The notes beneath the pieces were generated by a model. That model did no database searches. It saw nothing but the letters and a program-made list of their open reading frames with translations, and had not been told where the DNA came from. Positions 1 through 13,990 of a stretch of DNA of 64,000 bases are shown here, in pieces. The stretch's first letter is position 1; every line of letters begins with the position of its first letter. Source of the stretch: Prosapia bicincta. Lineage: Eukaryota; Arthropoda; Insecta; Hemiptera; Cercopidae. The stretch lies in the NCBI GenBank assembly GCA_036971475.1, contig JBAIZL010000005.1, forward strand, positions 250,819,823 to 250,883,822, read 5' to 3'. A program made the translations under genes and the position numbers.

Positions 1-296
1 ACAGCAATTAAATTCATTCAGACGTGCCCATTACTTTTAGCAACACTTAAAGACATCAACAATTAAATTCATTCAGACGTGCCCATTGCTTTTAGCAACA
101 CTTAAACACAACAGCAATTAAATTCATTCAGATGTGCCCATTGCTTTTAGCAACACATAAACACAAAAGCAATTAAATTCATTCAGACGTGCCCATTGTT
201 TTTAGCAACACTTATTCACAACAACAATTAAATTCATTCAGATGTGCCCATTGCTTTTAGCAACACTTAAACACAACAGCAATTAAATTCATTCAG

Positions 297-323
297 ATGT
301 GCCCATTGCTTTCAGCAACACAT
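297..323. other. Bulged inverted repeat in a B-type monomer (representative)
   Basis: The sequence reads ATGTG (297-301), CCCA (302-305), TTGCT (306-310), TTC (311-313), AGCAA (314-318), CACAT (319-323). TTGCT pairs with AGCAA and ATGTG pairs with CACAT, giving two perfect 5 bp stems separated by a 4 nt one-sided bulge, with a 3 nt loop. The inner stem is present in most monomers of both types. The full outer stem exists only where GATGTG and CACAT co-occur; A-type copies with CACTT keep just GTG/CAC. The A/B difference at TTT/TTC lies in the loop. Whether it extrudes as a cruciform or folds in a transcript is unknown. Confidence 0.6.
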
Positions 324-1365
324 AAACTCAACAGCAATTAAATTCATACAGACGTGCCCATTTCTTTTAGCAACACTTAAACACAACAACAATTAAATTC
401 ATTCAGACGTGCCCATTACTTTCAGCAACACATAAACACAACAGCAATTAAATCCATTCAGACGTGCCCATTGTTTTCAGCAACACATAAACACAACAGC
501 AATTAAATTCATTCAGACGTGCCCATTGCTTTTAGCAACACTTAAACACAACAACAATTAAAAACATTCAGATGTGCCCATTGCTTTCAGCAACACATAA
601 ACACAACAGCAATTAAATTCATACAGACGTGCCCATTGCTTTTAGCAACACTTAAACACAACAGCAATTAAATTCATTCAGACGTGCCCTTTGCTTTCAG
701 CATCAAATAAACACAACAGCAATTAAATTCATTCATATGTGCCCATTGCTTTTAGCAACACTTAAACAGAACAGCAACTAAATTCATTCAGACGTGCTCA
801 TTGCTTTTAGCAACACTTAAACACAACAACAATTAAAATCATTCAGACGTGCCCATTACTTTTAGCAACACTTAAACACAACAACAATTAAACTCATTCA
901 GACGGGCTTATTGCTCTTAGCAACACTTAAACACAACAGCAATTAAATTCATTCAGACGTGCCCATTGTTTTAGCAACACCTAAACACAACAACATTTAA
1001 ATTCATTCAGACGTGCCCATTGCTTTTAGCAACACTTAAACACAACAGCAATTAAACTCATTCCGACGTGCTTTTAGCAACACTTAAACACAACAACAAT
1101 TAAATTCATTCACATGTGCCCATTGCTTTTAGCAACACTCAATCACAACAACAATTAAATTCATTCAGATGTGCCCATTGCTTTTAGCAACACTTAAACA
1201 CAACAACAAATAAATTCATTCAGATGTGCTCATTGTTTCAGCAACACATAAACACAACAGCAATTAAATTCATTCAGACATGCCCATAGCTTTTAGCAAC
1301 ACTTAAACACAACAACATTTAAATTCATTCAGATGTGCACATTGCTTTTAGCAACACATAAACAC

Positions 1366-1420
1366 AACAGCAATTAAATTCATTCAGATGTGCCCATTGC
1401 TTTCAGCAACACATAAACAC
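1366..1420 (+). repeat. Reference B-type monomer
   Basis: This 55 bp copy shows the three linked B-type states: G in ACAGCAATT, C in TTTCAGC and A in CACATAAAC. The C and A states nearly always occur together, and are usually followed by ACAGC at the start of the next monomer, so the variant spans a monomer boundary. B-type copies are interspersed among A-type copies over the whole window rather than forming a separate block, but not in strict alternation. Confidence 0.88.
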
Positions 1421-3004
1421 AACAGCAATTAAATTCATTCAGACGTGTCCATTGCTTTTAGCAACACTTAATCACAACAACAATTAAATTCATTCAGACG
1501 TGCCCATTGTTTTTAGTAACACTTATTCACATCAACAATTAAATTCATTCAGATGTGCCCATTGCTTTTAGCAACACTTAAACACAACAGCAATTAAATT
1601 CATTCAGATGTGCCCATTGCTTTCAGCAACACATAAACTCAACAGCAATTAAATTCATTCAGATGTGCCCATTTCTTTTAGCAACACTTAAACACAACAA
1701 CAACTAAATTCATTCAGATGTGCCCATTGCTTTCAGCAACACATAAACACAACAGCAATTAAATTCATTCAGACGTGCCCATTTCTTTTAGCAACACTTA
1801 AACACAACAACAATTAAATTCATTCAGACGGGCCCATTACTTTCAGCAACAATAAACACAACAGCAATTAAATCCATTCAGACGTGCCCATTGTTTTCAG
1901 CAACACATAAACACAACAGCAATTAAATTCAATCAGACGTGCCCATTGCTTTTAGCAACACTTAAACACAACAGCAAGTAAAACATTCAGACGTGCCCAT
2001 TGCTTTTAGCAACACTTAAACACAACAGCATTTAAATTCATTCTGACGTGCCTATTGCTTTTAGCAACACTTAAACACTACAACAAATAAATTCATTCAG
2101 ACGTGCCCATTACTTTTAGCAACACTTAAACACAACAACAATTAAACTCATTCAGACGTGCTTATTGCTTTTAGCAACACCTAAACACAACAACAATTAA
2201 ATTCATTCAGACGTGCCCATTGCTTTTAGCAACACCAAAATCAACAACATTTAAATTCATTCAGACGTGCCAATTGCTTTCAGCAACACTTAAACACAAC
2301 AACAATTAAATTGATTCAGGCGTTCCCATTGCTTTTAGCAACACTTACACAACGGCAATTAAATTCATTCAGACGTGCCCATTGCTTTTAGCAACACTTA
2401 AACACAACAACAATTAAATTCATTCATATGTGCCCATTGCTTTTAGCAACACTTAAACACAACAACAATTAAATTCATTCAGATGTGCCCATTGCTTTCA
2501 GCAACACATAAACACAACAGCAATTAAATTCATTCAGATGTGCCCATTGCTTTCAGCAACACATAAATACAACAGCAATTAAATTCATTCAGATGTGCCC
2601 ATTGCTTTTAGCAACACTTAAACACAACAACAATTAAATTCATTCAGATTTGCCCATTGCTTACAGCAACACTTAAACACAACGACAAAAAAATTCATTC
2701 AGACGGGCAATTGCTCTCAGCAACACATAAACATAACAGCAATTAAATTCATTCAGACGTGCCCATTACTTTTAGCAACACTTAAACACATCAACAATTA
2801 AATTCATTCAGACGTGCCCATTGCTTTTAGCAACACTTAAACACAACAACAATTAAATTCATTCAGATGTGCCCATTACTTTTAGCAACACTTAAACACA
2901 ACAACAATTAATTCATTCAGACGTGCTTATTGCTTTTAGCAACACTTAAACACAACAGCAATTAAATTCATTCAGACGTGCCCATTACTTTTAGCAACAC
3001 TTAA

Positions 3005-6000
3005 AGACATCAACAATTAAATTCATTCAGACGTGCCCATTGCTTTTAGCAACACTTAAACACAACAGCAATTAAATTCATTCAGATGTGCCCATTGCTT
3101 TTAGCAACACATAAACACAACAGCAATTAAATTCATTCAGACGTGCCCATTGTTTTTAGCAACACTTATTCACAACAACAATTAAATTCATTCAGATGTG
3201 CCCATTGCTTTTAGCAACACTTAAACACAACAGCAATTAAATTCATTCAGATGTGCCCATTGCTTTCAGCAACACATAAACTCAACAGCAATTAAATTCA
3301 TACAGACGTGCCCATTTCTTTTAGCAACACATAAACACAACAACAATTAAATTCATTCAGACGTGCCCATTACTTTCAGCAACACATAAACACAACAGCA
3401 ATTAAATCCATTCAGACGTGCCCATTGTTTTCAGCAACACATAAACACAACAGCAATTAAATTCATTCAGACGTGCCCATTGCTTTTAGCAACACTTAAA
3501 CACAACAACAATTAAAAACATTCAGATGTGCCCATTGCTTTCAGCAACACATAAACACAACAGCAATTAAATTCATACAGACGTGCCCATTGCTTTTAGC
3601 AACACTTAAACACAACAGCAATTAAATTCATTCAGACGTGCCCTTTGCTTTCAGCATCAAATAAACACAACAGCAATTAAATTCATTCATATGTGCCCAT
3701 TGCTTTTAGCAACACTTAAACAGAACAGCAACTAAATTCATTCAGACGTGCCCATTGCTTTTAGCAACACTTAAACACAACAGCAATTAAATTCATTCAG
3801 ATGTGCCCATTGCTTTCAGCAACACATAAACTCAACAGCAATTAAATTCATACAGACGTGCCCATTTCTTTTAGCAACACTTAAACACAACAACAATTAA
3901 ATTCATTCAGACGTGCCCATTACTTTCAGCAACACATAAACACAACAGCAATTAAATCCATTCAGACGTGCCCATTGTTTTCAGCAACACATAAACACAA
4001 CAGCAATTAAATTCATTCAGACGTGCCCATTGCTTTTAGCAACACTTAAACACAACAACAATTAAAAACATTCAGATGTGCCCATTGCTTTCAGCAACAC
4101 ATAAACACAACAGCAATTAAATTCATACAGACGTGCCCATTGCTTTTAGCAACACTTAAACACAACAGCAATTAAATTCATTCAGACGTGCCCTTTGCTT
4201 TCAGCATCAAATAAACACAACAGCAATTAAATTCATTCATATGTGCCCATTGCTTTTAGCAACACTTAAACAGAACAGCAACTAAATTCATTCAGACGTG
4301 CTCATTGCTTTTAGCAACACTTAAACACAACAACAATTAAAATCATTCAGACGTGCCCATTACTTTTAGCAACACTTAAACACAACAACAATTAAACTCA
4401 TTCAGACGGGCTTATTGCTCTTAGCAACACTTAAACACAACAGCAATTAAATTCATTCAGACGTGCCCATTGCTTTTAGCAACACCTAAACACAACAACA
4501 TTTAAATTCATTCAGACGTGCCCATTGCTTTTAGCAACACTTAAACACAACAGCAATTAAACTCATTCCGACGTGCTTTTAGCAACACTTAAACACAACA
4601 ACAATTAAATTCATTCACATGTGCCCATTGCTTTTAGCAACACTCAATCACAACAACAATTAAATTCATTCAGATGTGCCCATTGCTTTTAGCAACACTT
4701 AAACACAACAACAAATAAATTCATTCAGATGTGCTCATTGTTTCAGCAACACATAAACACAACAGCAATTAAATTCATTCAGATGTGCCCATTGCTTTCA
4801 GCAACACATAAACACAACAGCAATTAAATTCATTCAGACGTGTCCATTGCTTTTAGCAACACTTAATCACAACAACAATTAAATTCATTCAGATGTGCTC
4901 ATTGCTTTTAGCAACACTTAATCACAACAACAATTAAATTCATTAAGATGTGCCCATTGCTTTTAGCAACACTTAAACACTACAACAAATAAATTCATTC
5001 AGACATGCCCATTACTTTTAGCAACACTTAAACACAACAACAATTAAACCCATTCAAACGTGCTTATTGCTTTTAGCAACACTTAAACACAACAGCAATT
5101 AAATTCATTCAGACGTGCCCATTGCTTTTAGCAACACCTAAATACAACAACATTTAAATTCATTCAGACGTGCCAATTGCTTTCAGCAACACTTAAACAC
5201 AACAACAATTAAATTGATTCAGGCGTTCCCATTGCTTTTAGCAACACTTACACAACGGCAATTAAATTCATTCAGACGTGCCCATTGCTTTTAGCAACAC
5301 TTAAACACAACAACAATTAAATTCATTCATATGTGCCCATTGCTTTTAGCAACACTTAAACACAACAACAATTAAATTCATTCAGATGTGCCCATTGCTT
5401 TCAGCAACACATTAACACAACAGCAATTAAATTCATTCAGATGTGCCCATTGCTTTTAGCAACACTTAAACACAACAACAATTAAAAACATTCAGATGTG
5501 CCCATTGCTTTCAGCAACACATAAACACAACAGCAATTAAATTCATACAGACGTGCCCATTGCTTTTAGCAACACTTAAACACAACAGCAATTAAATTCA
5601 TTCAGACGTGCCCTTTGCTTTCAGCATCAAATAAACACAACAGCAATTAAATTCATTCATATGTGCCCATTGCTTTTAGCAACACTTAAACAGAACAGCA
5701 ACTAAATTCATTCAGACGTGCCCATTGCTTTTAGCAACACTTAAACACAACAACAATTAAATTCATTCAGATGTGCCCATTACTTTTAGCAACACTTAAA
5801 CACAACAACAATTAATTCATTCAGACGTGCTTATTACTTTTAGCAACACTTAAAGACATCAACAATTAAATTCATTCAGACGTGCCCATTGCTTTTAGCA
5901 ACACTTAAACACAACAGCAATTAAATTCATTCAGATGTGCCCATTGCTTTTAGCAACACATAAACACAACAGCAATTAAATTCATTCAGACGTGCCCATT

Positions 6001-7882
6001 GTTTTTAGTAACACTTATTCACATCAACAATTAAATTCATTCAGATGTGCCCATTGCTTTTAGCAACACTTAAACACAACAGCAATTAAATTCATTCAGA
6101 TGTGCCCATTGCTTTCAGCAACACATAAACTCAACAGCAATTAAATTCATTCAGACGTGCCCATTTCTTTTAGCAACACTTAAACACAACAACAACTAAA
6201 TTCATTCAGATGTGCCCATTGCTTTCAGCAACACATAAACACAACAGCAATTAAATTCATTCAGACGTGCCCATTTCTTTTAGCAACACTTAAACACAAC
6301 AACAATTAAATTCATTCAGACGTGCCCATTACTTTCAGCAACAATAAACACAACAGCAATTAAATCCATTCAGACGTGCCCATTGTTTTCAGCAACACAT
6401 AACCACAACAGCAATTAAATTCAATCAGACGTGCCCATTGCTTTTAGCAACACTTAAACACAACAGCAAGTAAAACATTCAGACGTGCCCATTGCTTTTA
6501 GCAACACTTAAACACATCAGCATTTAAATTCATTCTGACGTGCCTATTGCTTTTAGCAACACTTAAACACTACAACAAATAAATTCATTCAGACGTGCCC
6601 ATTACTTTTAGCAACACTTAAACACAACAACAATTAAACTCATTCAGACGTGCTTATTGCTTTTAGCAACACCTAAACACAACAGCAATTAAATTCATTC
6701 AGACGTGCCCATTGCTTTTAGCAACACCTAAACACAACAACATTTAAATTCATTCAGACCTGCCCATTGCTTTTAGCAACACTTAAACACAACAGCAATT
6801 AAATTCATTCCGACGTGCCCATTGCTTTTAGCAACACTTAAACACAATAACAATTAAATTCATTCAGATGTGCCCATTGCTTTTAGCAACACTTAATCAC
6901 AACAACAATTAAATTCATTAAGATGTGCAAATTGCTTTTAGCAACACTTAAACACTACAACAAATAAATTCATTCAGACATGCCCATTACTTTTAGCAAC
7001 ACTTAAACACAACAACAATTAAACTCATTCAGACGTGCTTATTGCTTTTAGCAACACCTAAACACAACAGCAATTAAATTCATTCAGACGTGCCCATTGC
7101 TTTTAGCAACACCTAAATACAACAACATTTAAATTCATTCAGACGTGCCAATTGCTTTCAGCAACACTTAAACACAACAACAATTAAATTGATTCAGGCG
7201 TTCCCATTGCTTTTAGCAACACTTACACAACGGCAATTAAATTCATTCAGACGTGCCCATTGCTTTTAGCAACACTTAAACACAACAACAATTAAATTCA
7301 TTCATATGTGCCCATTGCTTTTAGCAACACTTAAACACAACAACAATTAAATTCATTCAGATGTGCCCATTGCTTTCAGCAACACATAAACACAACAGCA
7401 ATTAAATTCATTCAGATGTGCCCATTGCTTTCAGCAACACATAAATACAACAGCAATTAAATTCATTCAGATGTGCCCATTGCTTTTAGCAACACTTAAA
7501 CACAACAACAATTAAATTCATTCAGATTTGCCCATTGCTTACAGCAACACTTAAACACAACGACAAAAAAATTCATTCAGACGGGCCATTGCTCTCAGCA
7601 ACACATAAACATAACAGCAATTAAATTCATTCAGACGTGCCCATTACTTTTAGCAACACTTAAACACATCAACAATTAAATTCATTCAGACGTGCCCATT
7701 GCTTTTAGCAACACTTAAACACAACAACAATTAAATTCATTCAGATGTGCCCATTACTTTTAGTAACACTTAAACACAACAACAATTAATTCATTCAGAC
7801 GTGCTTATTGCTTTTAGCAACACTTAAACACAACAGCAATTAAATTCATTCAGACGTGCCCATTACTTTTAGCAACACTTAA
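3005..7882 (+). repeat. Block I, HOR unit 2 (expanded)
   Basis: The unit begins with AGACATC at 3,005 and ends before the next full-order copy at 7,883, a spacing of 4,878 bp against 2,954 for unit 1. The excess comes from internal duplications: ACAGAACAGC appears at 3,720, 4,270 and 5,690, AGACATC appears again at 5,854, and CAGGCG at 5,220 and 7,195. Two monomers around the CCATAGC variant, present in unit 1 near 1,280, are missing near 4,770. CGACAAAAAA at 7,561 is exactly 4,878 bp from its unit 1 counterpart. Confidence 0.82.
3171..4270 (+). repeat. Tandem 550-bp duplication (10 monomers) inside Block I unit 2
   Basis: The variant ACAGAACAGC lies at 3,720 and 4,270. The series leading to it (CACATAAACTC, CATACAGACG, CATTTCTTTTAG, CATTACTTTC, AATCCATTC, TTGTTTTCAG, AAAAACATTC, CCCTTTGC) is repeated in the same order with a constant 550 bp offset. 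Differences are few, for example ACATAAAC at about 3,330 versus ACTTAAAC at about 3,880. Units 1 and 3 have only one copy, so this is a private and probably recent event. Confidence 0.88.
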
Positions 7883-10800
7883 AGACATCAACAATTAAAT
7901 TCATTCAGACGTGCCCATTGCTTTTAGCAACACTTAAACACAACAGCAATTAAATTCATTCAGATGTGCCCATTGCTTTTAGCAACACATAAACACAACA
8001 GCAATTAAATTCATTCAGACGTGCCCATTGTTTTTAGCAACACTTCTTCACAACAACAATTAAATTCATTCAGATGTGCCCATTGCTTTTAGCAACACTT
8101 AAACACAACAGCAATTAAATTCATTCAGATGTGCCCATTGCTTTCAGCAACACATAAACTCAACAGCAATTAAATTCATTCAGACGTGCCCATTTCTTTT
8201 AGCAACACTTAAACACAACAACAATTAAATTCATTCAGACGTGCCCATTACTTTCAGCAACACATAAACACAACAGCAATTAAATCCATTCAGACGTGCC
8301 CATTGCTTTTAGCAACACTTAAACACAACAACAATTAAAAACATTCAGATGTGCCCATTGCTTTCAGCAACACATAAACACAACAGCAATTAAATTCATA
8401 CAGACGTGCCCATTGCTTTTAGCAACACTTAAACACAACAGCAATTAAATTTATTCAGACGTGCCCTTTGCTTTCAGCATCAAATAAACACAACAGCAAT
8501 TAAATTCATTCATATGTGCCCATTGCTTTTAGCAACACTTAAACAGAACAGCAACTAAATTCATTCAGACGTGCTCATTGCTTTTAGCAACACTTAAACA
8601 CAACAACAATTAAAATCATTCAGACGTGCCCATTACTTTTAGCAACACTTAAACACAACAACAATTAAACTCATTCAGACGGGCTTATTGCTCTTAGCAA
8701 CACTTAAACACAACAGCAATTAAATTCATTCAGACGTGCCCATTGCTTTTAGCAACACCTAAACACAACAACATTTAAATTCATTCAGACGTGCCAATTG
8801 CTTTTAGCAACACTTAAACACAACAGCAATTAAACTCATTCCGACGTGCTTTTAGCAACACTTAAACACAACAACAATTAAATTCATTCACATGTGCCCA
8901 TTGCTTTTAGCAACACTCAATCACAACAACAATTAAATTCATTCAGATGTGCCCATTGCTTTTAGCAACACTTAAACACAACAACAAATAAATTCATTCA
9001 GATGTGCTCATTGTTTCAGCAACACATAAACACAACAGCAATTAAATTCATTCAGACATGCCCATAGCTTTTAGCAACACTTAAACACAACAACATTTAA
9101 ATTCATTCAGACGTGTCCATTGCTTTTAGCAACACTTAATCACAACATCAATTAAATTCATTCAGATGTGCTCATTGCTTTTAGCAACACTTAAACACAA
9201 CAACAAATAAATTCATTCAGACTTGCCCATTGCTTCTAGCAACACTTAAACACAACAGCAATTAAATTCATTAAGATGTGCCCATTGCTTTTAGCAACAC
9301 TTACACAACGGCAATTAAATTCATTCAGACGTGCCCATTGCTTTTGGCAACACTTAAACACAACAACAATTAAATTCATTCATATTTCCCCTTTGCTTTT
9401 AGCAACACTTAAACACAACAACAATTAAATTCATTCAGATGTGCCCATTGCTTTTAGCAACACTTAAACACAACAACAATTAAATTCATTCAGATGTGCC
9501 CATTGCTTTTAGCAACACTTAAACACAACAACAATTAAATTCATTCAGATGTGCCCATTGCTTACAGCTTCACTTAAACACAACGACAAAAAAATTCATT
9601 AAGACGGGCCCATTGCTTTCAGCAACACATAAACATAACAGCAATTAAATTCATTCAGACGTGCCCATTGCTTTTAGCAACACATAATCACAACAACAAT
9701 TAAATTCATTCAGACGTGCCCATTGTTTTTAGTAACACTTATTCACATCAACAATTAAATTCATTCAGATGTGCCCATTGCTTTTAGCAACACTTAAACA
9801 CAACAGCAATTAAATTCATTCAGATGTGCCCATTGCTTTCAGCAACACATAAACACAACAGCAATTAAATTCATTCAGACGTGCCCATTTCTTTTAGCAA
9901 CACTTAAACACAACAACAATTAAATTCATTCAGATGTGCCCATTGCTTTTAGCAACACTTAAACACAACAACAATTAAATTCATTCAGATGTGCCCATTG
10001 CTTTTAGCAACACTTAAACACAACAACAATTAAATTCATTCAGATGTGCCCATTGCTTACAGCTTCACTTAAACACAACGACAAAAAATTCATTAAGACG
10101 GGCCCATTGCTTTCAGCAACACATAAACATAACAGCAATTAAATTCATTCAGACGTGCCCATTGCTTTTAGCAACACATAATCACAACAACAATTAAATT
10201 CATTCAGATGTGCCCATTGCTTTCAGCAACACATAAACACAACAGCAATTAAATTCATTCAGATGTGCCCATTGCTTTTAGCAACACTTAAACACAACAA
10301 CAATTAAATTCATTCATATGTGCCCATTGCTTTTAGCAACACTTAAACACAACAACAATTAAATTCATTCAGACGTGCCCATTGTTTTTAGTAACACTTA
10401 TTCACATCAACAATTAAATTCATTCAGATGTGCCCATTGCTTTTAGCAACACTTAAACACAACAGCAATTAAATTCATTCAGATGTGCCCATTGCTTTCA
10501 GCAACACATAAACTCAACAGCAATTAAATTCATTCAGACGTGCCCATTTCTTTTAGCAACACTTAAACACAACAACAACTAAATTCATTCAGATGTGCCC
10601 ATTGCTTTCAGCAACACATAAACACAACAGCAATTAAATTCATTCAGACGTGCCCATTTCTTTTAGCAACACTTAAACACAACAACAATTAAATTCATTC
10701 AGACGTGCCCATTACTTTCAGCAACAATAAACACAACAGCAATTAAATCCATTCAGACGTGCCCATTGTTTTCAGCAACACATAAACACAACAGCAATTA

Positions 10801-11992
10801 AATTCAATCAGACGTGCCCATTGCTTTTAGCAACACTTAAACACAACAGCAAGTAAAACATTCAGACGTGCCCATTGCTTTTAGCAACACTTAAACACAA
10901 CAGCATTTAAATTCATTCTGACGTGCCTATTGCTTTTAGCAACACTTAAACACTACAACAAATAAATTCATTCAGACGTGCCCATTACTTTTAGCAACAC
11001 TTAAACACAACAACAATTAAACTCATTCAGACGTGCTTATTGCTTTTAGCAACACCTAAACACAACAGCAATTAAATTCATTCAGACGTGCCCATTGCTT
11101 TTAGCAACACCTAAACACAACAACATTTAAATTCATTCAGACCTGCCCATTGCTTTTAGCAACACTTAAACACAACAGCAATTAAATTCATTCCGACGTG
11201 CCCATTGCTTTTAGCAACACTTAAACACAATAACAATTAAATTCATTCAGATGTGCCCATTGCTTTTAGCAACACTTAATCACAACAACAATTAAATTCA
11301 TTAAGATGTGCAAATTGCTTTTAGCAACACTTAAACACTACAACAAATAAATTCATTCAGACATGCCCATTACTTTTAGCAACACTTAAACACAACAACA
11401 ATTAAATTCATTCATATGTGCCCATTGCTTTTAGCAACACTTAAACACAACAACAATTAAATTCATTCAGATGTGCCCATTGCTTTCAGCAACACATAAA
11501 CACAACAGCAATTAAATTCATTCAGATGTGCCCATTGCTTTCAGCAACACATAAATACAACAGCAATTAAATTCATTCAGATGTGCCCATTGCTTTTAGC
11601 AACACTTAAACACAACAACAATTAAATTCATTCAGATTTGCCAATTGCTTACAGCAACACTTGAACACAACGACAAAAAAATTCATTCAGACGGGCCATT
11701 GCTCTCAGCAACACATAAACATAACAGCAATTAAATTCATTCAGACGTGCCCATTACTTTTAGCAACACTTAAACACATCAACAATTAAATTCATTCAGA
11801 CGTGCCCATTGCTTTTAGCAACACTTAAACACAACAACAATTAAATTCATTCAGATGTGCCCATTACTTTTAGCAACACTTAAACACAACAACAATTAAT
11901 TCATTCAGACGTGCTTATTGCTTTTAGCAACACTTAAACACAACAGCAATTAAATTCATTCAGACGTGCCCATTACTTTTAGCAACACTTAA
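7883..11992 (+). repeat. Block I, HOR unit 3
   Basis: It begins with AGACATC at 7,883, then ACAGAACAGC at 8,543, the 7 bp-deleted monomer at 8,849, AGTAACAC at 9,731 and again at 10,390, and CGACAAAAAA at 11,671. One monomer is missing near 8,300 relative to units 1 and 4, so the AGAC-to-ACAG interval is 660 rather than 715 bp. A stretch containing CTTACAGCTTCAC is present twice, near 9,550 and 10,050, next to the two AGTAACAC copies, showing a local duplication of about 0.5-0.66 kb. The segment from 10,390 to about 11,000 matches 6,007 onward at 4,383 bp offset. Confidence 0.82.
9912..9966 (+). repeat. Reference A-type monomer
   Basis: This copy matches the majority form at every position I checked. 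It starts AACAACAATT, carries GATGTG at about monomer bases 22-27, then CCCATTGC, TTTTAGC and CACTTAAACAC. The A-type diagnostic states are T in TTTTAG, T in CACTT and A in ACAACAATT. Identical copies follow immediately at 9,967 and occur throughout the array. The start of the unit is an arbitrary choice of phase. Confidence 0.9.
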
Positions 11993-13990
11993 AGACATCA
12001 ACAATTAAATTCATTCAGACGTGCCCATTGCTTTTAGCAACACTTAAACACAACAGCAATTAAATTCATTCAGATGTGCCCATTGCTTTTAGCAACACAT
12101 AAACACAACAGCAATTAAATTCATTCAGACGTGCCCATTGTTTTTAGCAACACTTATTCACAACAACAATTAAATTCATTCAGATGTGCCCATTGCTTTT
12201 AGCAACACTTAAACACAACAGCAATTAAATTCATTCAGATGTGCCCATTGCTTTCAGCAACACATAAACTCAACAGCAATTAAATTCATTCAGACGTGCC
12301 CATTTCGTTTAGCAACACTTAAACACAACAACAATTAAATTCATTCAGACGTGCCCATTACTTTCAGCAACACATAAACACAACAGCAATTAAATCCATT
12401 CAGACGTGCCCATTGTTTTCAGCAACACATAAACACAACAGCAATTAAATTCATTCAGACGTGCCCATTGCTTTTAGCAACACTTAAACACAACAACAAT
12501 TAAAAACATTCAGATGTGCCCATTGCTTTCAGCAACACATAAACACAACAGCAATTAAATTCATACAGACGTGCCCATTGCTTTTAGCAACACTTAAACA
12601 CAACAACAATTAAATTCATTCAGACGTGCCCTTTGCTTTCAGCATCACATAAACACAACAGCAATTAAATTCATTCATATGTGCCCATTGCTTTTAGCAA
12701 CACTTAAACAGAACAGCAACTAAATTCATTCAGACGTGCTCATTGCTTTTAGCAACACTTAAACACAACAACAATTAAAATCATTCAGACGTGCCCATTA
12801 CTTTTAGCAACACTTAAACACAACAACAATTAAACTCATTCAGACGGGCTTATTGCTCTTAGCAACACTTAAACACAACAGCAATTAAATTCATTCAGAC
12901 GTGCCCATTGCTTTTAGCAACACCTAAACACAACAACATTTAAATTCATTCAGACGTGCCCATTGCTTTTAGCAACACTTAAACACAACAGCAATTAAAC
13001 TCATTCCGACGTGCTTTTAGCAACACTTAAACACAACAACAATTAAATTCATTCACATGTGCCCATTGCTTTTAGCAACACTCAATCACAACAACAATTA
13101 AATTCATTCAGATGTGCCCATTGCTTTTAGCAACACTTAAACACAACAACAAATAAATTCATTCAGATGTGCTCATTGTTTCAGCAACACATAAACACAA
13201 CAGCAATTAAATTCATTCAGACATGCCCATAGCTTTTAGCAACACTTAAACACAACAACATTTAAATTCATTCAGATGTGCACATTGCTTTTAGCAACAC
13301 ATAAACACAACAGCAATTAAATTCATTCAGATGTGCCCATTGCTTTCAGCAACACATAAACACAACAGCAATTAAATTCATTCAGACGTGTCCATTGCTT
13401 TTAGTAACACTTAATCACAACAACAATTAAATTCATTCAGATGTGCTCATTGCTTTTAGCAACACTTAAACACAACAACAAATAAATTCATTCAGACTTG
13501 CCCATTGCTTCTAGCAACACTTAAACACAACAGCAATTAAATTCATTAAGATGTGCCCATTGCTTTTAGCAACACTTACACAACGGCAATTAAATTCATT
13601 CAGACGTGCCCATTGCTTTTAGCAACACTTAAACACAACAACAATTAAATTCATTCATATTTGCCCTTTGCTTTTAGCAACACTTAAACACAACAACAAT
13701 TAAATTCATTCAGATGTGCCCATTGCTTTTAGCAACACTTAAACACAACAACAATTAAATTCATTCAGATGTGCCCATTGCTTTTAGCAACACTTAAACA
13801 CAACAACAATTAAATTCATTCAGATGTGCCCATTGCTTACAGCTTCACTTAAACACAACGACAAAAAAATTCATTAAGACGGGCCCATTGCTTTCAGCAA
13901 CACATAAACATAACAGCAATTAAATTCATTCAGACGTGCCCATTGCTTTTAGCAACACTTAAACACAACAACAATTAAATTCATTCAGAT
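11993..13990 (+). repeat. Block I, HOR unit 4 (partial, leads into Block II)
   Basis: AGACATC at 11,993 sits 4,110 bp after the unit 3 copy, and 322 bp after the preceding CGACAAAAAA, the same 322 bp found in all earlier units. ACAGAACAGC follows at 12,708, the 7 bp-deleted monomer at 13,014, CCCATAGC near 13,230, CACAACGGC at 13,584 and CTTACAGCTTCAC near 13,829. After this the order changes to that of Block II, starting with GTACCCCTTGC at 13,991. No counterpart of the AGTAACAC monomer is present. Confidence 0.8.

Larger units (their letters stand above)
1..3004 (+). repeat. Block I, HOR unit 1
   Basis: Diagnostic monomers occur in the order AAAGACATC (AGACATC at 51), ACAGAACAGC (766), a 7 bp-deleted monomer (1,071), AGTAACACTTATTCAC (1,515), GCAAGTAAAAC (about 1,975), CAGGCGTTCCC (2,317), CACAACGGC (2,353) and CGACAAAAAA (2,683). 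The same order recurs in the next units. The first 1.4 kb matches unit 2 at an offset of 2,954 bp, drifting by 1 bp and then by one 550 bp insertion in unit 2. The unit start at AGACATC is my choice; the few bases before 51 belong to the same monomer. Confidence 0.85.

Noticed and set aside
306..318. Rho-independent terminator-like hairpin TTGCT-TTC-AGCAA.
   Set aside because: The stem is short and AT-rich, no T-run follows, and it occurs in most monomers of a eukaryote-like satellite with no gene upstream.
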